From Hydrogenovibrio sp. (lineage in GTDB: Bacteria > Pseudomonadota > Gammaproteobacteria > Thiomicrospirales > Thiomicrospiraceae), in the NCBI GenBank assembly GCA_015484555.1, contig WFMZ01000020.1, positions 1 to 53,912 on the forward strand: a stretch of DNA of 53,912 nucleotides, given 5' to 3'. The position numbers were made by a program, and so were the translations under genes. Positions 8,708 to 17,331 of the stretch are shown one piece after another. Position 1 is the stretch's first letter; the number at the start of each line of letters is the position of its first letter. The notes under the pieces are model-generated. The model searched no databases. It had not been told where the DNA came from and saw nothing but the letters and a program-made list of their open reading frames with translations.

Positions 8708-9685
8708 TTATTTAATAACATGATCCCCTCTTATGGTATCAATATCTAAGCCAAAAGCTTTGAAATTACTTCTAACACTATCATGTTCAGTTGTTACTTC
8801 CGTATTATAAAAGCCCATTTTAGATTTTGGGAATAGATGGTCTTTTAAAATAAAATCAGCTCTTGGTTGTGCATCAAAATATAAAACGACATCTGCTGCC
8901 TCTTGATTAGTTAATGTTCCACCTTGTCCTAAAGGCATATTTGATTGTACCCAAACGGCAGCTTTATTTAATTTACTCATACCTGCACCCGTATTATAGG
9001 AAAGCCATTCTCCTTTTGAATTTTTACCCCAAAGAGGAGGAAAAGTACCTGCAACCCCAGCGCCATTCATTTGATGACATGATGCACATTTCGCTTGAAA
9101 TACTTTTTTACCATTCAAGTAATTACTATGTGTTGCTTTTTTCTGAAGTCTCGCAAATTTCTTTTTTCCTTTTACGTATTTATCAAAATTATATGGGCTA
9201 ATCGTTGCCTTTGGATTCATTTTTATAGGTAACCCTGTTGAAAGCCATGTTACATAAGCAACCATGGCCATACTGGCCTTTTTATCAATTATTGGTCTTA
9301 TTCCATCCATACTGCGCATAAAACAATTATCAATCCGATCTTGTAATGATTGAATAGTACCTTGTCTTTTTGACCATGCAGGAAAGACTGTTGCCGTACC
9401 TATAAGCGTACTCATACCTTTACCAGCCCCTGGTTTTCCATTCTGATTTGGTAGGTGACAATTTACACAGGTGAGTTTATTACCAACTAGATGTTTTGTT
9501 AAGGGATGCGTATCTGTATTGTTTAAAATGGCTTCACCTAATTTTACCATTTCACCTAATTTTCCTGCCGGATAGGTTGTTGGGGCATTTGGTACACTAT
9601 CTGTCGAAGATGCGTATGTCAAAGATGCGTATAATGCAACACTTAAAGTTAGTATCGTTACTGATAATCTAGTAAATATGCTCAT
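8708..9685 (-). CDS. tsdA: Thiosulfate dehydrogenase (tetrathionate-forming), dihaem cytochrome c
   Basis: Periplasmic dihaem cytochrome that joins two thiosulfates into tetrathionate, releasing two electrons. A cleavable signal peptide spans about residues 1-26 (ending LTYASS). Haem sites are CVNCH (73-77) and CASCH (200-204). The RIDNCFMRSMDG segment places C121 where TsdA enzymes have the unusual cysteine ligand of the active-site haem. The 325-residue length and two cytochrome c domains fit TsdA. The gene stands alone with no tsdB. It lies between transposase remnants on one side and tRNA-Met on the other, so it may have been acquired by transfer (inference). Its role fits a sulfur-oxidising organism. 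Confidence 0.83.
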   Translation of the reverse strand: MSIFTRLSVTILTLSVALYASLTYASSTDSVPNAPTTYPAGKLGEMVKLGEAILNNTDTHPLTKHLVGNKLTCVNCHLPNQNGKPGAGKGMSTLIGTATVFPAWSKRQGTIQSLQDRIDNCFMRSMDGIRPIIDKKASMAMVAYVTWLSTGLPIKMNPKATISPYNFDKYVKGKKKFARLQKKATHSNYLNGKKVFQAKCASCHQMNGAGVAGTFPPLWGKNSKGEWLSYNTGAGMSKLNKAAVWVQSNMPLGQGGTLTNQEAADVVLYFDAQPRADFILKDHLFPKSKMGFYNTEVTTEHDSVRSNFKAFGLDIDTIRGDHVIK

Positions 9686-9877
9686 GTATAATCCTTGAAT
9701 TTAAAAAAATAATAAGTCTAAATAAGTATGATTCTTTATCATACAGTAACACAGTAACACTCAACCTATAGACTTAAAACATGTTGCCATTCCAAAGATA
9801 TAGCTAGACCGTAAGGGAATAGAATCCCAAAAAGGTTGTTATATTTTTATTAAGAGGAGGGTGTCAAAAACTTTAAA

Positions 9878-9914
9878 GGTTTCAATCCCCACCCGACACC
9901 CCACCGGAGGGTGT
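9878..9914. other. Single CRISPR-repeat-like hairpin sequence
   Basis: GGTTTCAATCCCC is followed by CACCC and then the dyad ACACCC/GGGTGT (9896-9901 and 9909-9914). Read on the minus strand it is a GC-rich hairpin followed by GTGGGGATTGAAACC, the shape of many type I CRISPR repeats. Only one copy is present, with no spacer array, leader or cas genes, so it is described as a resemblance only. The rest of the tsdA-tRNA gap (9686-10027) holds no gene that I can see. Confidence 0.25.
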
Positions 9915-9958
9915 GGATAGCGTGATTCTTTATAAAACCTTGTGAGACAAGAAAAAAC

Positions 9959-9985
9959 AAAAAAGCCCCAATTAAGGGGCTTTTT
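9959..9985 (-). terminator. Intrinsic terminator after tRNA-Met
   Basis: A stem of ten (AAAAAGCCCC / GGGGCTTTTT) with a six-base loop. On the minus strand it is followed by a T-rich run. It lies 42 bases past the CCA end of the tRNA-Met gene, so it most likely ends that transcript. Confidence 0.8.
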
Positions 9986-10027
9986 AGGAGGTCATGATAC
10001 TTGTTGAAACATCATGAAACTATGATA

Positions 10028-10104
10028 TGGTGGCTACACCGGGATTCGAACCTGGGACCCCATCATTATGAGTGATGTGCTCTAACCAACTGAGCTATGT
10101 AGCC
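10028..10104 (-). tRNA. tRNA-Met (CAT), elongator
   Basis: A 77-base cloverleaf on the minus strand: 5' GGCTACATAGCTCAGTTGG start, anticodon stem CATCA/TGATG around loop CTCATAA with anticodon CAT, T-arm GGTTCGAATCC and an encoded CCA end. The acceptor GGCTACA pairs fully with TGTAGCC. The sequence is close to E. coli elongator tRNA-Met and lacks the unpaired first base of the initiator. Its 3' end faces the tsdA and transposase-remnant region. Confidence 0.95.
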
Positions 10105-10196
10105 GAAGAAGTTGCGTATTATAAAGAGTTTGCTTTCGTTGTCAATTACCTTAACAAGTTATTTACCAAAAAACATACCTTTAACTATTCCTAACG

Positions 10197-10233
10197 CTTG
10201 AAAGCCAAAAATCGCCAGGGGTGGGTACCTGGC
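10197..10233 (+). repeat. Dispersed palindromic repeat, half copy 1
   Basis: Contains the complete 18-base core AAAAATCGCCAGGGGTGG, followed by the variant GTACC ending. GCCAGG and CCTGGC inside it form a short hairpin. It lies between tRNA-Met and the 3' end of ychF, just 12 bases from the ychF stop. See the prmC copy for the family description. Confidence 0.85.
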
Positions 10234-10244
10234 AAAGCTTCTTT

Positions 10245-11336
10245 TTAAACGTTAAATCTGAAGTGCATGACATCGCCATCTTGCACAACATACTCTTTGC
10301 CTTCTAAGCGTTGCTTACCCGCTGCCTTCGCACCAGCGTCACCTTTAAACTCTACAAAGTCTTCGTAAGCAGTGACTTCTGCACGAATAAAACCTTTTTC
10401 AAAGTCGGTATGAATAACACCCGCAGCTTGTGGTGCGGTTGCACCGACTTTAACCGTCCAAGAACGTACTTCTTTAACGCCTGCTGTAAAATAGGTTTGT
10501 AAGCTTAACAAGTTGTAAGCGGCACGAATAACACGGTTTAGACCCGGTTCGCTTTGACCCATTTCGGCTAAGAAGTCGTCTTTATCTTCGTCATCTAGCT
10601 CTGCAATTTGCTCTTCAATTTCTGCACAAATTGCCACAACAACTGCATTTTGCTCTGCCGCAAGCGCTTGCACTGATGTTAATAGTGCATTATCTTCAAA
10701 ACCATCTTCACTGACGTTAGCAATGTACATCATTGGCTTAATCGTTAATAAGTGTAAATCTCTTAATATTAACAACTCATCTTCTGTTAAATCAATTAAG
10801 CGAACCAAGACACCCTTTTCAACTTCTGCCAACACTTTATTGTACACAGCTTGTTTAACAAGCGCTTCTTTGTCACCACTTCGTGCAGTTCTCACCACTT
10901 TTTGCAACGCTTTTTCTAGTGAATCAGCATCGGCAAAAGACAGTTCCATATTGATAATTTCAATATCAGAAAGTGGATCAATTTTACCCGCTACGTGTAC
11001 GATATCGTCATTTTCAAAACAACGAACAACCTGAACAATGGCATCGGTTTCACGAATATTGGCCAAGAACTTATTCCCTAGCCCTTCTCCTTTTGAAGCC
11101 CCTTCAACCAAACCAGCAATATCCATAAAATCAACCGTGGCAGACAAGGTTCTTTCAGGGTCTACAATCTCGGCTAGATATTTTTCACGCTCATCAGGAA
11201 CCGCAACCACCCCAACATTCGGTTCAATAGTACAAAACGGATAGTTTGCTGATTCAATACCCGCATTGGTTAAGGCATTGAAAAGGGTGGATTTCCCTAC
11301 GTTTGGTAAACCGACAATTCCACATTTAATGGCCAT
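10245..11336 (-). CDS. ychF: Ribosome-binding ATPase YchF (Obg family)
   Basis: Translation-associated P-loop NTPase of the Ola1/YchF group, which prefers ATP and binds ribosomes. The P-loop GLPNVGKST is at residues 8-16, followed by [12 protein letters not shown], the [20 protein letters not shown] switch region, a helical insertion and the C-terminal TGS domain (ending [11 protein letters not shown]). The full 363-residue length is normal. pth lies 64 bases upstream on the same strand, the pair order seen in many gammaproteobacteria. A copy of the dispersed repeat abuts its 3' end. Confidence 0.96.
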   Translation of the reverse strand: MAIKCGIVGLPNVGKSTLFNALTNAGIESANYPFCTIEPNVGVVAVPDEREKYLAEIVDPERTLSATVDFMDIAGLVEGASKGEGLGNKFLANIRETDAIVQVVRCFENDDIVHVAGKIDPLSDIEIINMELSFADADSLEKALQKVVRTARSGDKEALVKQAVYNKVLAEVEKGVLVRLIDLTEDELLILRDLHLLTIKPMMYIANVSEDGFEDNALLTSVQALAAEQNAVVVAICAEIEEQIAELDDEDKDDFLAEMGQSEPGLNRVIRAAYNLLSLQTYFTAGVKEVRSWTVKVGATAPQAAGVIHTDFEKGFIRAEVTAYEDFVEFKGDAGAKAAGKQRLEGKEYVVQDGDVMHFRFNV

Positions 11337-11400
11337 GTTTTAGCTCCTGATAATAAATTAAGCTGGCAAACCAGCTAAGTTTTGTATATTTTGTAAATTG

Positions 11401-11979
11401 TTAAGTTGCGGTATGCAACTCTTGCATGGCAGTCGCCACATCACCGCTAATAACTTGTGGCAATACTTTACTGGCTTGGTAAATAGCTTCTTCAATTTGA
11501 TTGAAGTGCGGTTTAGAAGGTGACTTAAGAACATAATCAACCACCATGTTTCGATCCCCTGGATGACCAATACCTAAACGCAAGCGCTGAAAGTCTTTAC
11601 TAGATAAAGCGGCAATGGTATCTCGCAAGCCATTATGACCACCATGACCTCCGCCCTTTTTTAAACGGGCGACGCCTGGCTCTAAATCTAGTTCATCATG
11701 AACGACCAGTATTTCATCCACGGCTATTTTATAAAAATTAGCCAATGCTTGGATAGACTGTCCGCTTCGGTTCATAAAGGTTGCTGGCTTTAATAACCAA
11801 TAGTCTAACCCCGCAGATTGAACACGAGCGACCTCTCCTAAAAATTTGGTTTCTGGGCGAAATTGACAGCCTGTTTGGCGAGCAACTTCCTCCACAAACC
11901 AAAAACCCGCATTATGTCGGGTCTGTTCGTATTGCTTGCCAGGGTTTCCCAGTCCAACAATGAGCTTAACAGATGACAT
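11401..11979 (-). CDS. pth: Peptidyl-tRNA hydrolase
   Basis: Releases tRNA from peptidyl-tRNA dropped by stalled ribosomes. GLGNPGKQYEQTRHNAGF at residues 9-26 holds the catalytic histidine and neighbouring asparagine. FMNRSG, VHDELDLEPG and KGGGHGGHNGLRD follow in the standard order. The length of 192 residues is typical. It lies between rplY upstream (36 bases) and ychF downstream on the minus strand, the classic gammaproteobacterial cluster, and probably shares the rplY transcript. Confidence 0.97.
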   Translation of the reverse strand: MSSVKLIVGLGNPGKQYEQTRHNAGFWFVEEVARQTGCQFRPETKFLGEVARVQSAGLDYWLLKPATFMNRSGQSIQALANFYKIAVDEILVVHDELDLEPGVARLKKGGGHGGHNGLRDTIAALSSKDFQRLRLGIGHPGDRNMVVDYVLKSPSKPHFNQIEEAIYQASKVLPQVISGDVATAMQELHTAT

Positions 11980-12015
11980 AATGCGGGTTCTTTAGTGTAA
12001 AACGCTAGTAACTAA

Positions 12016-12600
12016 TTACAGAGCAGTTTTAACTTGGCTGATGGCAACAACAGACTGATCGTAATCAGAACTACCGTGGCTTAATGCAGTCAAAGAAACA
12101 CCTTTTGGTAGATCTAAACCAGAAAGACGTAAGCTTTCGCCATCCTTCATTTCTGATAAATCAACTACTAGCTTAGTAGGTAAGTCTCTAGCCTTACAAC
12201 GCACTTCAACAGATTGCTGCATGAATGAGAACATACCACCGGCTTTAGAACCAGGTGACTCTTCTTGACCTGTAAACTCAACCGGAATACGCTTAGTAAT
12301 TAGCGTAGTCTTTCCAACACGTTGGAAATCGATGTGAGAAACAAGGCCTGTTGCTGGATGACGCTGAAGATCTTTAATAACACATTCTTCTTTTGTTCCA
12401 GCGCCTTCAACAGTAAGTACTGAGTTAAAAAGATCTGCATCTTCTAACGCGTGTTGTACTTTGTTTGAAGCTAGTGCAATTGACTTAGCTTCTTTACCTG
12501 CACCATAAATGATTGCAGGGATTTTACCCGTATGACGAAGGCGGCGGCTCGCACCTTTCCCATCTTCAGTACGAAGTTCTGCAGTCCAAACTTGACTCAT
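12016..12600 (-). CDS. rplY: 50S ribosomal protein L25, long Ctc form
   Basis: Binds 5S rRNA in the large subunit. The 194-residue length shows the two-domain Ctc/TL5 form: an N-terminal 5S-binding domain (LRTEDGKGASRRLRHTGKIPAIIYG, about residues 9-33) and a C-terminal beta domain (RIPVEFTGQEESPG through DLSEMKDGESLRLSGLDLP). E. coli L25 has only the first domain. A GGAG ribosome binding site lies just before the ATG. The leader carries a -10 box and a hairpin (12665-12706). Confidence 0.95.
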   Translation of the reverse strand: MSQVWTAELRTEDGKGASRRLRHTGKIPAIIYGAGKEAKSIALASNKVQHALEDADLFNSVLTVEGAGTKEECVIKDLQRHPATGLVSHIDFQRVGKTTLITKRIPVEFTGQEESPGSKAGGMFSFMQQSVEVRCKARDLPTKLVVDLSEMKDGESLRLSGLDLPKGVSLTALSHGSSDYDQSVVAISQVKTAL

Positions 12601-12664
12601 AATAATTCTCCGAATTTGCTTGTGTGCTTACTTTAAAAGCGACCTCAAACAAGTTTTAAATACT

Positions 12665-12706
12665 CTATGCTCGCGACCAAGCATAGAAATGAAGTGCGGT
12701 ATTATA
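12665..12706 (-). promoter_or_regulatory. Promoter and leader hairpin of rplY
   Basis: A TATAAT -10 box on the minus strand (12701-12706) stands about 100 bases before the rplY start, with a weak -35. Just past the expected transcription start, CTATGCT and AGCATAG (12680-12686 and 12665-12671) form a perfect seven-base stem with an eight-base loop. Such a leader hairpin in a ribosomal-protein gene may be a control element. That is inference. Confidence 0.5.
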
Positions 12707-12740
12707 CAGATTTTGTTGAAAAAATAAACACTTAGAAACA

Positions 12741-12768
12741 AAAAAGCACTGTAAAAACAGTGCTTTTT
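12741..12768 (-). terminator. Intrinsic terminator after prs
   Basis: AAAAAGCACTG and CAGTGCTTTTT flank a short A-rich loop, giving an 11-base stem with T-tracts in both directions. It lies 43 bases past the prs stop and separates prs from rplY. Confidence 0.85.
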
Positions 12769-12810
12769 GAGTTTAAAACCTAAATAAACGAAACTAGATG
12801 AAATCTAAAC

Positions 12811-13776
12811 TTAGGCGATAGGCATAATTTCCGAAACAGACTCTTCCTGGTTAACGCGTCGAATCGTTTCACCCAGCACAGGTGCAATAGAAACTTGACG
12901 AATTTTAGAAGACTTCTGAGCTGGTTCTGATAAAGGAATGGTATCGGTCACCACCAATTCAATTAGAGCTGAATTATTAATATTATCAATTGCAGGCCCT
13001 GAAAGAACCGGGTGAACCACATAAGCGGTCACGCTTTTAGCACCAAACTTAATCAAGGCTTCTGCCGCCTTGCAAAGCGTGCCGGCAGTATCAACCATAT
13101 CATCAACCAAGATACAGTCACGACCTTCTACGTCACCAATAATATTCATGACTTCTGATACATTGGCTTTCGGACGACGCTTATCAATAATGGCCATCTC
13201 ACAACCTAGAGACTTCGCAACTGCTCTGGCACGGACCACACCACCCATATCAGGTGACACAACCATCATGTCATCACCACCGATATGCGGAGAGTTTTTC
13301 ATGTCTTTTACTAAAGTAGGAGAAGCATAAATATTATCAACAGGAATGTCAAAGAAACCCTGGATTTGGTCTGCGTGCACATCAACCGTAATCACACGAT
13401 TAGCACCAGCAACGGTCATCATATCCGCCGCTAGTCTGGCTGTAATAGGAACACGTGCTGAATTAGGACGACGATCTTGACGAGCAAACCCATAATAAGG
13501 AACCACCGCGGTAATACGCTTTGCTGATGCACGTTTAAGTGCATCAATAATCACCAATAGTTCCATTAAGTTGGCAGCTGGTTCTGGTGTACAAGTTGGC
13601 TGAAGGACGTAAACATCCGTACCACGCACAGATTCATTAATCTGAACTTGAATTTCGCCATCGCTGAAACGACCGACAGTAGCTTTACCTAAAGGAATAT
13701 TAATGGAAGAAGAAATACTTTCCGCTAATGGAATATTTGCATTACCTGCAAAGAGTCGAACATTCTTATAAGCCAT
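12811..13776 (-). CDS. prs: Ribose-phosphate pyrophosphokinase
   Basis: Makes phosphoribosyl pyrophosphate from ribose 5-phosphate and ATP for nucleotide, histidine and tryptophan synthesis. [20 protein letters not shown] opens the protein; [29 protein letters not shown] and the PRPP-binding [20 protein letters not shown] loop are all present. The frame extends further upstream into the tRNA-Gln gene, so the ATG at 13774-13776 with GGAG upstream was chosen, giving 321 residues. It probably shares a transcript with tRNA-Gln, 62 bases upstream. In relatives ispE and lolB also sit here; they are absent. Confidence 0.96.
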   Translation of the reverse strand: MAYKNVRLFAGNANIPLAESISSSINIPLGKATVGRFSDGEIQVQINESVRGTDVYVLQPTCTPEPAANLMELLVIIDALKRASAKRITAVVPYYGFARQDRRPNSARVPITARLAADMMTVAGANRVITVDVHADQIQGFFDIPVDNIYASPTLVKDMKNSPHIGGDDMMVVSPDMGGVVRARAVAKSLGCEMAIIDKRRPKANVSEVMNIIGDVEGRDCILVDDMVDTAGTLCKAAEALIKFGAKSVTAYVVHPVLSGPAIDNINNSALIELVVTDTIPLSEPAQKSSKIRQVSIAPVLGETIRRVNQEESVSEIMPIA

Positions 13777-13838
13777 TTCAGGCGTCTCCTGCGGCGATTG
13801 CCATGGAAAAAAATATTTGAAGAATTTGGGATGGAAAA

Positions 13839-13913
13839 TGGCAGGGCTAGCAGGATTCGAACCTGCGCATGACGGCATCAAAAGCCGTTGCCTTACCGCT
13901 TGGCGATAGCCCT
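13839..13913 (-). tRNA. tRNA-Gln (TTG)
   Basis: A 75-base cloverleaf on the minus strand. Acceptor AGGGCTA pairs with TAGCCCT, the anticodon stem ACGGC/GCCGT encloses loop TTTTGAT with anticodon TTG, the T-arm is GCAGG/CCTGC around TTCGAAT, and CCA is encoded. It resembles E. coli tRNA-Gln and occupies the same place before prs as in Pseudomonas. Confidence 0.95.
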
Positions 13914-13941
13914 AAACATAGTGTCTTAAAGACAGGTGCGT

Positions 13942-13969
13942 ATTATCCACTTAAAACTATTCAAATCAA
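13942..13969 (-). promoter_or_regulatory. Promoter for tRNA-Gln and prs
   Basis: Minus-strand TTGATT (13964-13969) and GATAAT (13942-13947) are 16 bases apart, about 30 bases before the tRNA-Gln 5' end. This suggests one primary transcript holding the tRNA and the prs message. Confidence 0.6.
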
Positions 13970-14003
13970 GTTTTTTTTAAAAATAACTGATGAAAAGGTA
14001 ATT

Positions 14004-14024
14004 AAATTTTAGCGATTAAAATTT
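14004..14024 (-). terminator. Possible AT-rich hairpin after the TPR lipoprotein gene
   Basis: AAATTTTA and TAAAATTT form a perfect eight-base stem around a five-base loop, 116 bases past the stop of the lipoprotein gene. It is AT-only in the stem, so its strength as a terminator is doubtful. Confidence 0.3.
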
Positions 14025-14139
14025 CTAAACCAGAAACCCCTTAAAATATAACAGGTTTCCTCATCGCAACCCCTCTTAATCTCTTTTTTAAAAAAAACAG
14101 CACCCAACCTTAAACTATTTCCTTAAAACCCAGGTTTGT

Positions 14140-15939
14140 TTATTTTTTAAGCTGCTTCAACAACCTCTCTAAGCGTTTATCATTCTGAAAAGTATTTTGG
14201 TACTTTTTAATTAAAGCTCTCGCTTCCTTTATTTTGTGTAACTGCACCTTCGTATCGACAAGGTGCAAGAACACCTCTAAATCAGTTTGAAGCGCAAATG
14301 CTCGTTCTAACAAGCCTTCTGCCTTAACATAATCACCCTGCTGATAGGCCAACCAGCCTAAACTATCTAAAATATAAAATGAATTAGGATTTAGCTTGTC
14401 AGCTCTATGCAACAAGACCGCCGCTTGATCTAAATGCTGAGCATTTTCAACATAGTAATAACCCAACGCATTTAAAGCCTCTACATCATCTTTATTTATT
14501 TTTAACACTTTTAATAAGTTATTCTCATATTTGTTAAATTGCTTTAATTTATAAAATATACCTGCCTGGGACACTAATACACTCACGTTATTGGGTGACA
14601 GCTTCAAAGCGCCATCATAAGATTCTATGGCCTTAGTAAACTGTTTTGACTTTTTATAAAAAATTGCTTCTGCACGATATAGCTTAACTTTCCCTGTATT
14701 TGTTTTGGGAGACAATGCCTGCAGTGCTTGCAAACTTTTAGCTAACCCTAACTTTGGAAACTTAATTTCAATAATATGTAATTGAGCATCTAAATAATAG
14801 TCATCACTGCTAATGCGTGAAAACAACCGAACCGCCTTTTTATAATGACCTTGCTCTTGTGCAGACACAGCCAAATAATAGGTAGCTGTCTCTTTATAAA
14901 TAGGCTGTTTCTGTAAGGAGATGAAAACCTTATCAGCAGATAGGAATGCTTTTCGCTCTAACATTAATAACCCAAGAGATAACTTTGCCGTCAAAGCCTT
15001 GCTATTGCCGTCAACAATACTTTGGTAACGTTTTTCAGCCAAAGCATACTGCTCTGATTTAACTTCCAAACGAGCTATTTGCTCTTGCAGCTCCCAGTCT
15101 TTAGGGTGTGCTTCACTGTAATCTTCTAAGCTATCAATCCCTTCCTGATACCGAGCCGTTTTTAGGTAAGCAGCCGCCAAGAGTAAGTACGCCTCCCTCT
15201 CTACTCTTCGTGAAAAAGGCGTCATATCAACATCTAAACGATCTTGATAACGACGAATACTTTCTGTTAACGGAGGAATCGCTAAAGCATACTGCCGGTA
15301 AGCTTCTGCCCCTGTACCTAAACTAAAATAGGACTCTGGCGCATCAGGGTAAGCCTCCTGTACCTTTTTCAAAAAAGATAAACCTGGTTTAACAGGGGCT
15401 GTTTGTGGAACACGCACCCCCACATCTATCAATGAAACAGAAAGCTTTTCATCGGTTAAGCTTAAGTAAGTTTGCCATTTTTTAAAGCCCGCCTCTACAG
15501 CTCCCATACGCACATCTATCAAGTAAGCTGCTTTCCAAGGCAAGGCTTTCTTAGGGGAAACTTCTAGCCATAAATTGGTTGCGGCCTCAATAGAAGCAAT
15601 ACTACCGGTCAACATAGACACTTGAAAAGTACGTTCCGCCAAAATAGGGTCACGGGTTTCTAAAGCTAATGGATAGATAACTTGAAAGGCGTCTTTACCT
15701 CGCTGACTTTTTACCAACATTTCTGTCAACATTATTTTATACATAGCTTCACCAGACATATTTGCCGGCACGACCACTTGTGGAGATTTAGCCTTCGCCT
15801 CTTCCGCCGCTTTTTGAGAAGAGATTAAAGCTGCTGGCTCTTTGTTATCTGACGAAGATAACTGAGCACAACCACTTACAAAAAGCAGGCATAAGCCCAC
15901 AATTGTTAGTTTTTTACCTAAAATAAATGTTTTACGCAC
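14140..15939 (-). CDS. TPR-repeat lipoprotein
   Basis: A secreted lipoprotein built mostly of tetratricopeptide repeats, a fold for protein-protein contacts; the exact role is unknown. A basic start (RKTFILGKK) and hydrophobic stretch end in the lipobox VSGC, so the mature protein starts at that cysteine and is probably anchored in the outer membrane. The clearest repeats are AKSYDGALKLSPNNVSVLVS-like blocks in the C-terminal third, including ALNALGYYYVENAQ and ILDSLGWLAYQQGDY. Start: GTG at 15939 gives a tidy signal peptide; an in-frame TTG at 15963 is the alternative. It diverges from hemA, the same place as its Pseudomonas counterpart beside lolB, but lolB is not here. Confidence 0.82.
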   Translation of the reverse strand: MRKTFILGKKLTIVGLCLLFVSGCAQLSSSDNKEPAALISSQKAAEEAKAKSPQVVVPANMSGEAMYKIMLTEMLVKSQRGKDAFQVIYPLALETRDPILAERTFQVSMLTGSIASIEAATNLWLEVSPKKALPWKAAYLIDVRMGAVEAGFKKWQTYLSLTDEKLSVSLIDVGVRVPQTAPVKPGLSFLKKVQEAYPDAPESYFSLGTGAEAYRQYALAIPPLTESIRRYQDRLDVDMTPFSRRVEREAYLLLAAAYLKTARYQEGIDSLEDYSEAHPKDWELQEQIARLEVKSEQYALAEKRYQSIVDGNSKALTAKLSLGLLMLERKAFLSADKVFISLQKQPIYKETATYYLAVSAQEQGHYKKAVRLFSRISSDDYYLDAQLHIIEIKFPKLGLAKSLQALQALSPKTNTGKVKLYRAEAIFYKKSKQFTKAIESYDGALKLSPNNVSVLVSQAGIFYKLKQFNKYENNLLKVLKINKDDVEALNALGYYYVENAQHLDQAAVLLHRADKLNPNSFYILDSLGWLAYQQGDYVKAEGLLERAFALQTDLEVFLHLVDTKVQLHKIKEARALIKKYQNTFQNDKRLERLLKQLKK

Positions 15940-16036
15940 AGAATTTTGCCCATTAACTTGCAATTAAAGACATAATTTAGCAAAATTACGCCTCTTTAAA
16001 GCAACTTTTTACTATTTTTTTAAGAATACCTACTCT

Positions 16037-17299
16037 ATGAAGCTATTTGTACTGGGCGTGAATCATGAAACTGCCCCCATTGATGTCCGCGAGAAAATCT
16101 CTTTTTCGTCGGAACAAACACAATTAGCGTTAACTGAGCTTAAAAATAACAAGCTGGGCAATGAACATATTATTTTGTCGACTTGTAACCGTACAGAGAT
16201 CTATTGCAACTTAAAAGAAACCTCCTGCGAAGAAATTAGAAGCTGGTTGCATCAGTTCTTTAACTTGCCTGAAAGTAGCATTGACACTTTTTTATATGCT
16301 CACTCTGACCTAGAAGCTATCAAGCATATTATGCGGGTTGCTAGTGGGTTGAACTCACTCGTACTAGGCGAACCACAAATTTTTGGGCAAATAAAAGAAG
16401 CCTACTCCACGGCACATCAAGCCGATGCTGTTCACCAAAAACTAGATGGTCTTTTCCAACATATTTTTAAAACCGTGAAACAAATTCGTACCGACACCGC
16501 TATTGGTTCGAGTTCAGTTTCAGTCGCTTTTTCAGCCGTTACCTTATCTGAACAATTTTTTGGAGACCTTTCTAACCAAACAGCACTATTATTAGGTGCA
16601 GGGGAAACCATCGAACTGGTCGCTAGGCATTTAACCGAGCGAGGCATTGGCCAACTAATTATTGCCAATCGAACCCTAGAAAAAGCACATACCTTAACGG
16701 CGGAGCTAGGCGGTTATGCCATAAATTTATCTGAAATGCCCAATCACTTGCATGAAGCGGATATTATTATTTCATCGACCAGTGCTCCCACTACTTTGCT
16801 AAATAAAGTACAGGTTAGCCAGGCTTTAAAACGCCGTAAAAACAAGCCTATGTTTATGGTCGATATTGCCGTGCCAAGAGACATTGAACCCAATATTTCA
16901 ACCCTAAGAAACGTGTACCTTTATACGGTAGATGACCTAACTGAAATTATTAACGAAAACAAAAAATCTCGCCAAGAAGCCGCCTTAGCAGCCGAAGAAA
17001 TTGTAGATAGTCAGGCTGCTAATTTTATGACCAAGTATCAAGCTGGCATACAAGCCAGCCCACTTATTCAACAGTACCGCCAACAGGCTTATCAAATTAA
17101 AGACCAAACCTTAACCGATGCCTTAGAGCAACTTGCCAAAGGCAATAAACCTGAAGATGTGCTAACCAAGCTCGCAAACCAGCTAACCAACAAACTACTA
17201 CACACAGCCTCCGCCAATATTCAACATGCAGGGCTTGAAGGCAAACCCCATATTATTGAAGCGGCTGAAACCATTCTACTGAAAAAATCAGTCGATTAA
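16037..17299 (+). CDS. hemA: Glutamyl-tRNA reductase
   Basis: First enzyme of the C5 haem pathway; reduces glutamyl-tRNA to glutamate-1-semialdehyde with NADPH. The catalytic cysteine is C50 in [24 protein letters not shown], the NADPH-binding [16 protein letters not shown] and the [13 protein letters not shown] stretch follow in order. The length of 420 residues is normal. It heads the plus-strand run hemA-prfA-prmC-moeB with small gaps (32, 8 and 13 bases), so these are probably one operon. Confidence 0.97.
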   Translation: MKLFVLGVNHETAPIDVREKISFSSEQTQLALTELKNNKLGNEHIILSTCNRTEIYCNLKETSCEEIRSWLHQFFNLPESSIDTFLYAHSDLEAIKHIMRVASGLNSLVLGEPQIFGQIKEAYSTAHQADAVHQKLDGLFQHIFKTVKQIRTDTAIGSSSVSVAFSAVTLSEQFFGDLSNQTALLLGAGETIELVARHLTERGIGQLIIANRTLEKAHTLTAELGGYAINLSEMPNHLHEADIIISSTSAPTTLLNKVQVSQALKRRKNKPMFMVDIAVPRDIEPNISTLRNVYLYTVDDLTEIINENKKSRQEAALAAEEIVDSQAANFMTKYQAGIQASPLIQQYRQQAYQIKDQTLTDALEQLAKGNKPEDVLTKLANQLTNKLLHTASANIQHAGLEGKPHIIEAAETILLKKSVD

Positions 17300-17331
17300 C
17301 CTCTTACCAAAGCGAACTAAAAGTAAACATT

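Noticed and set aside
13777-13881. Upstream extension of the prs reading frame (35 extra residues)
   Set aside because: It runs through the tRNA-Gln gene and has no family similarity; the ATG at 13776 with GGAG upstream is the real start.
16432-16668. Minus-strand open frame within hemA
   Set aside because: Shadow of the hemA coding frame without any family resemblance or ribosome binding site.
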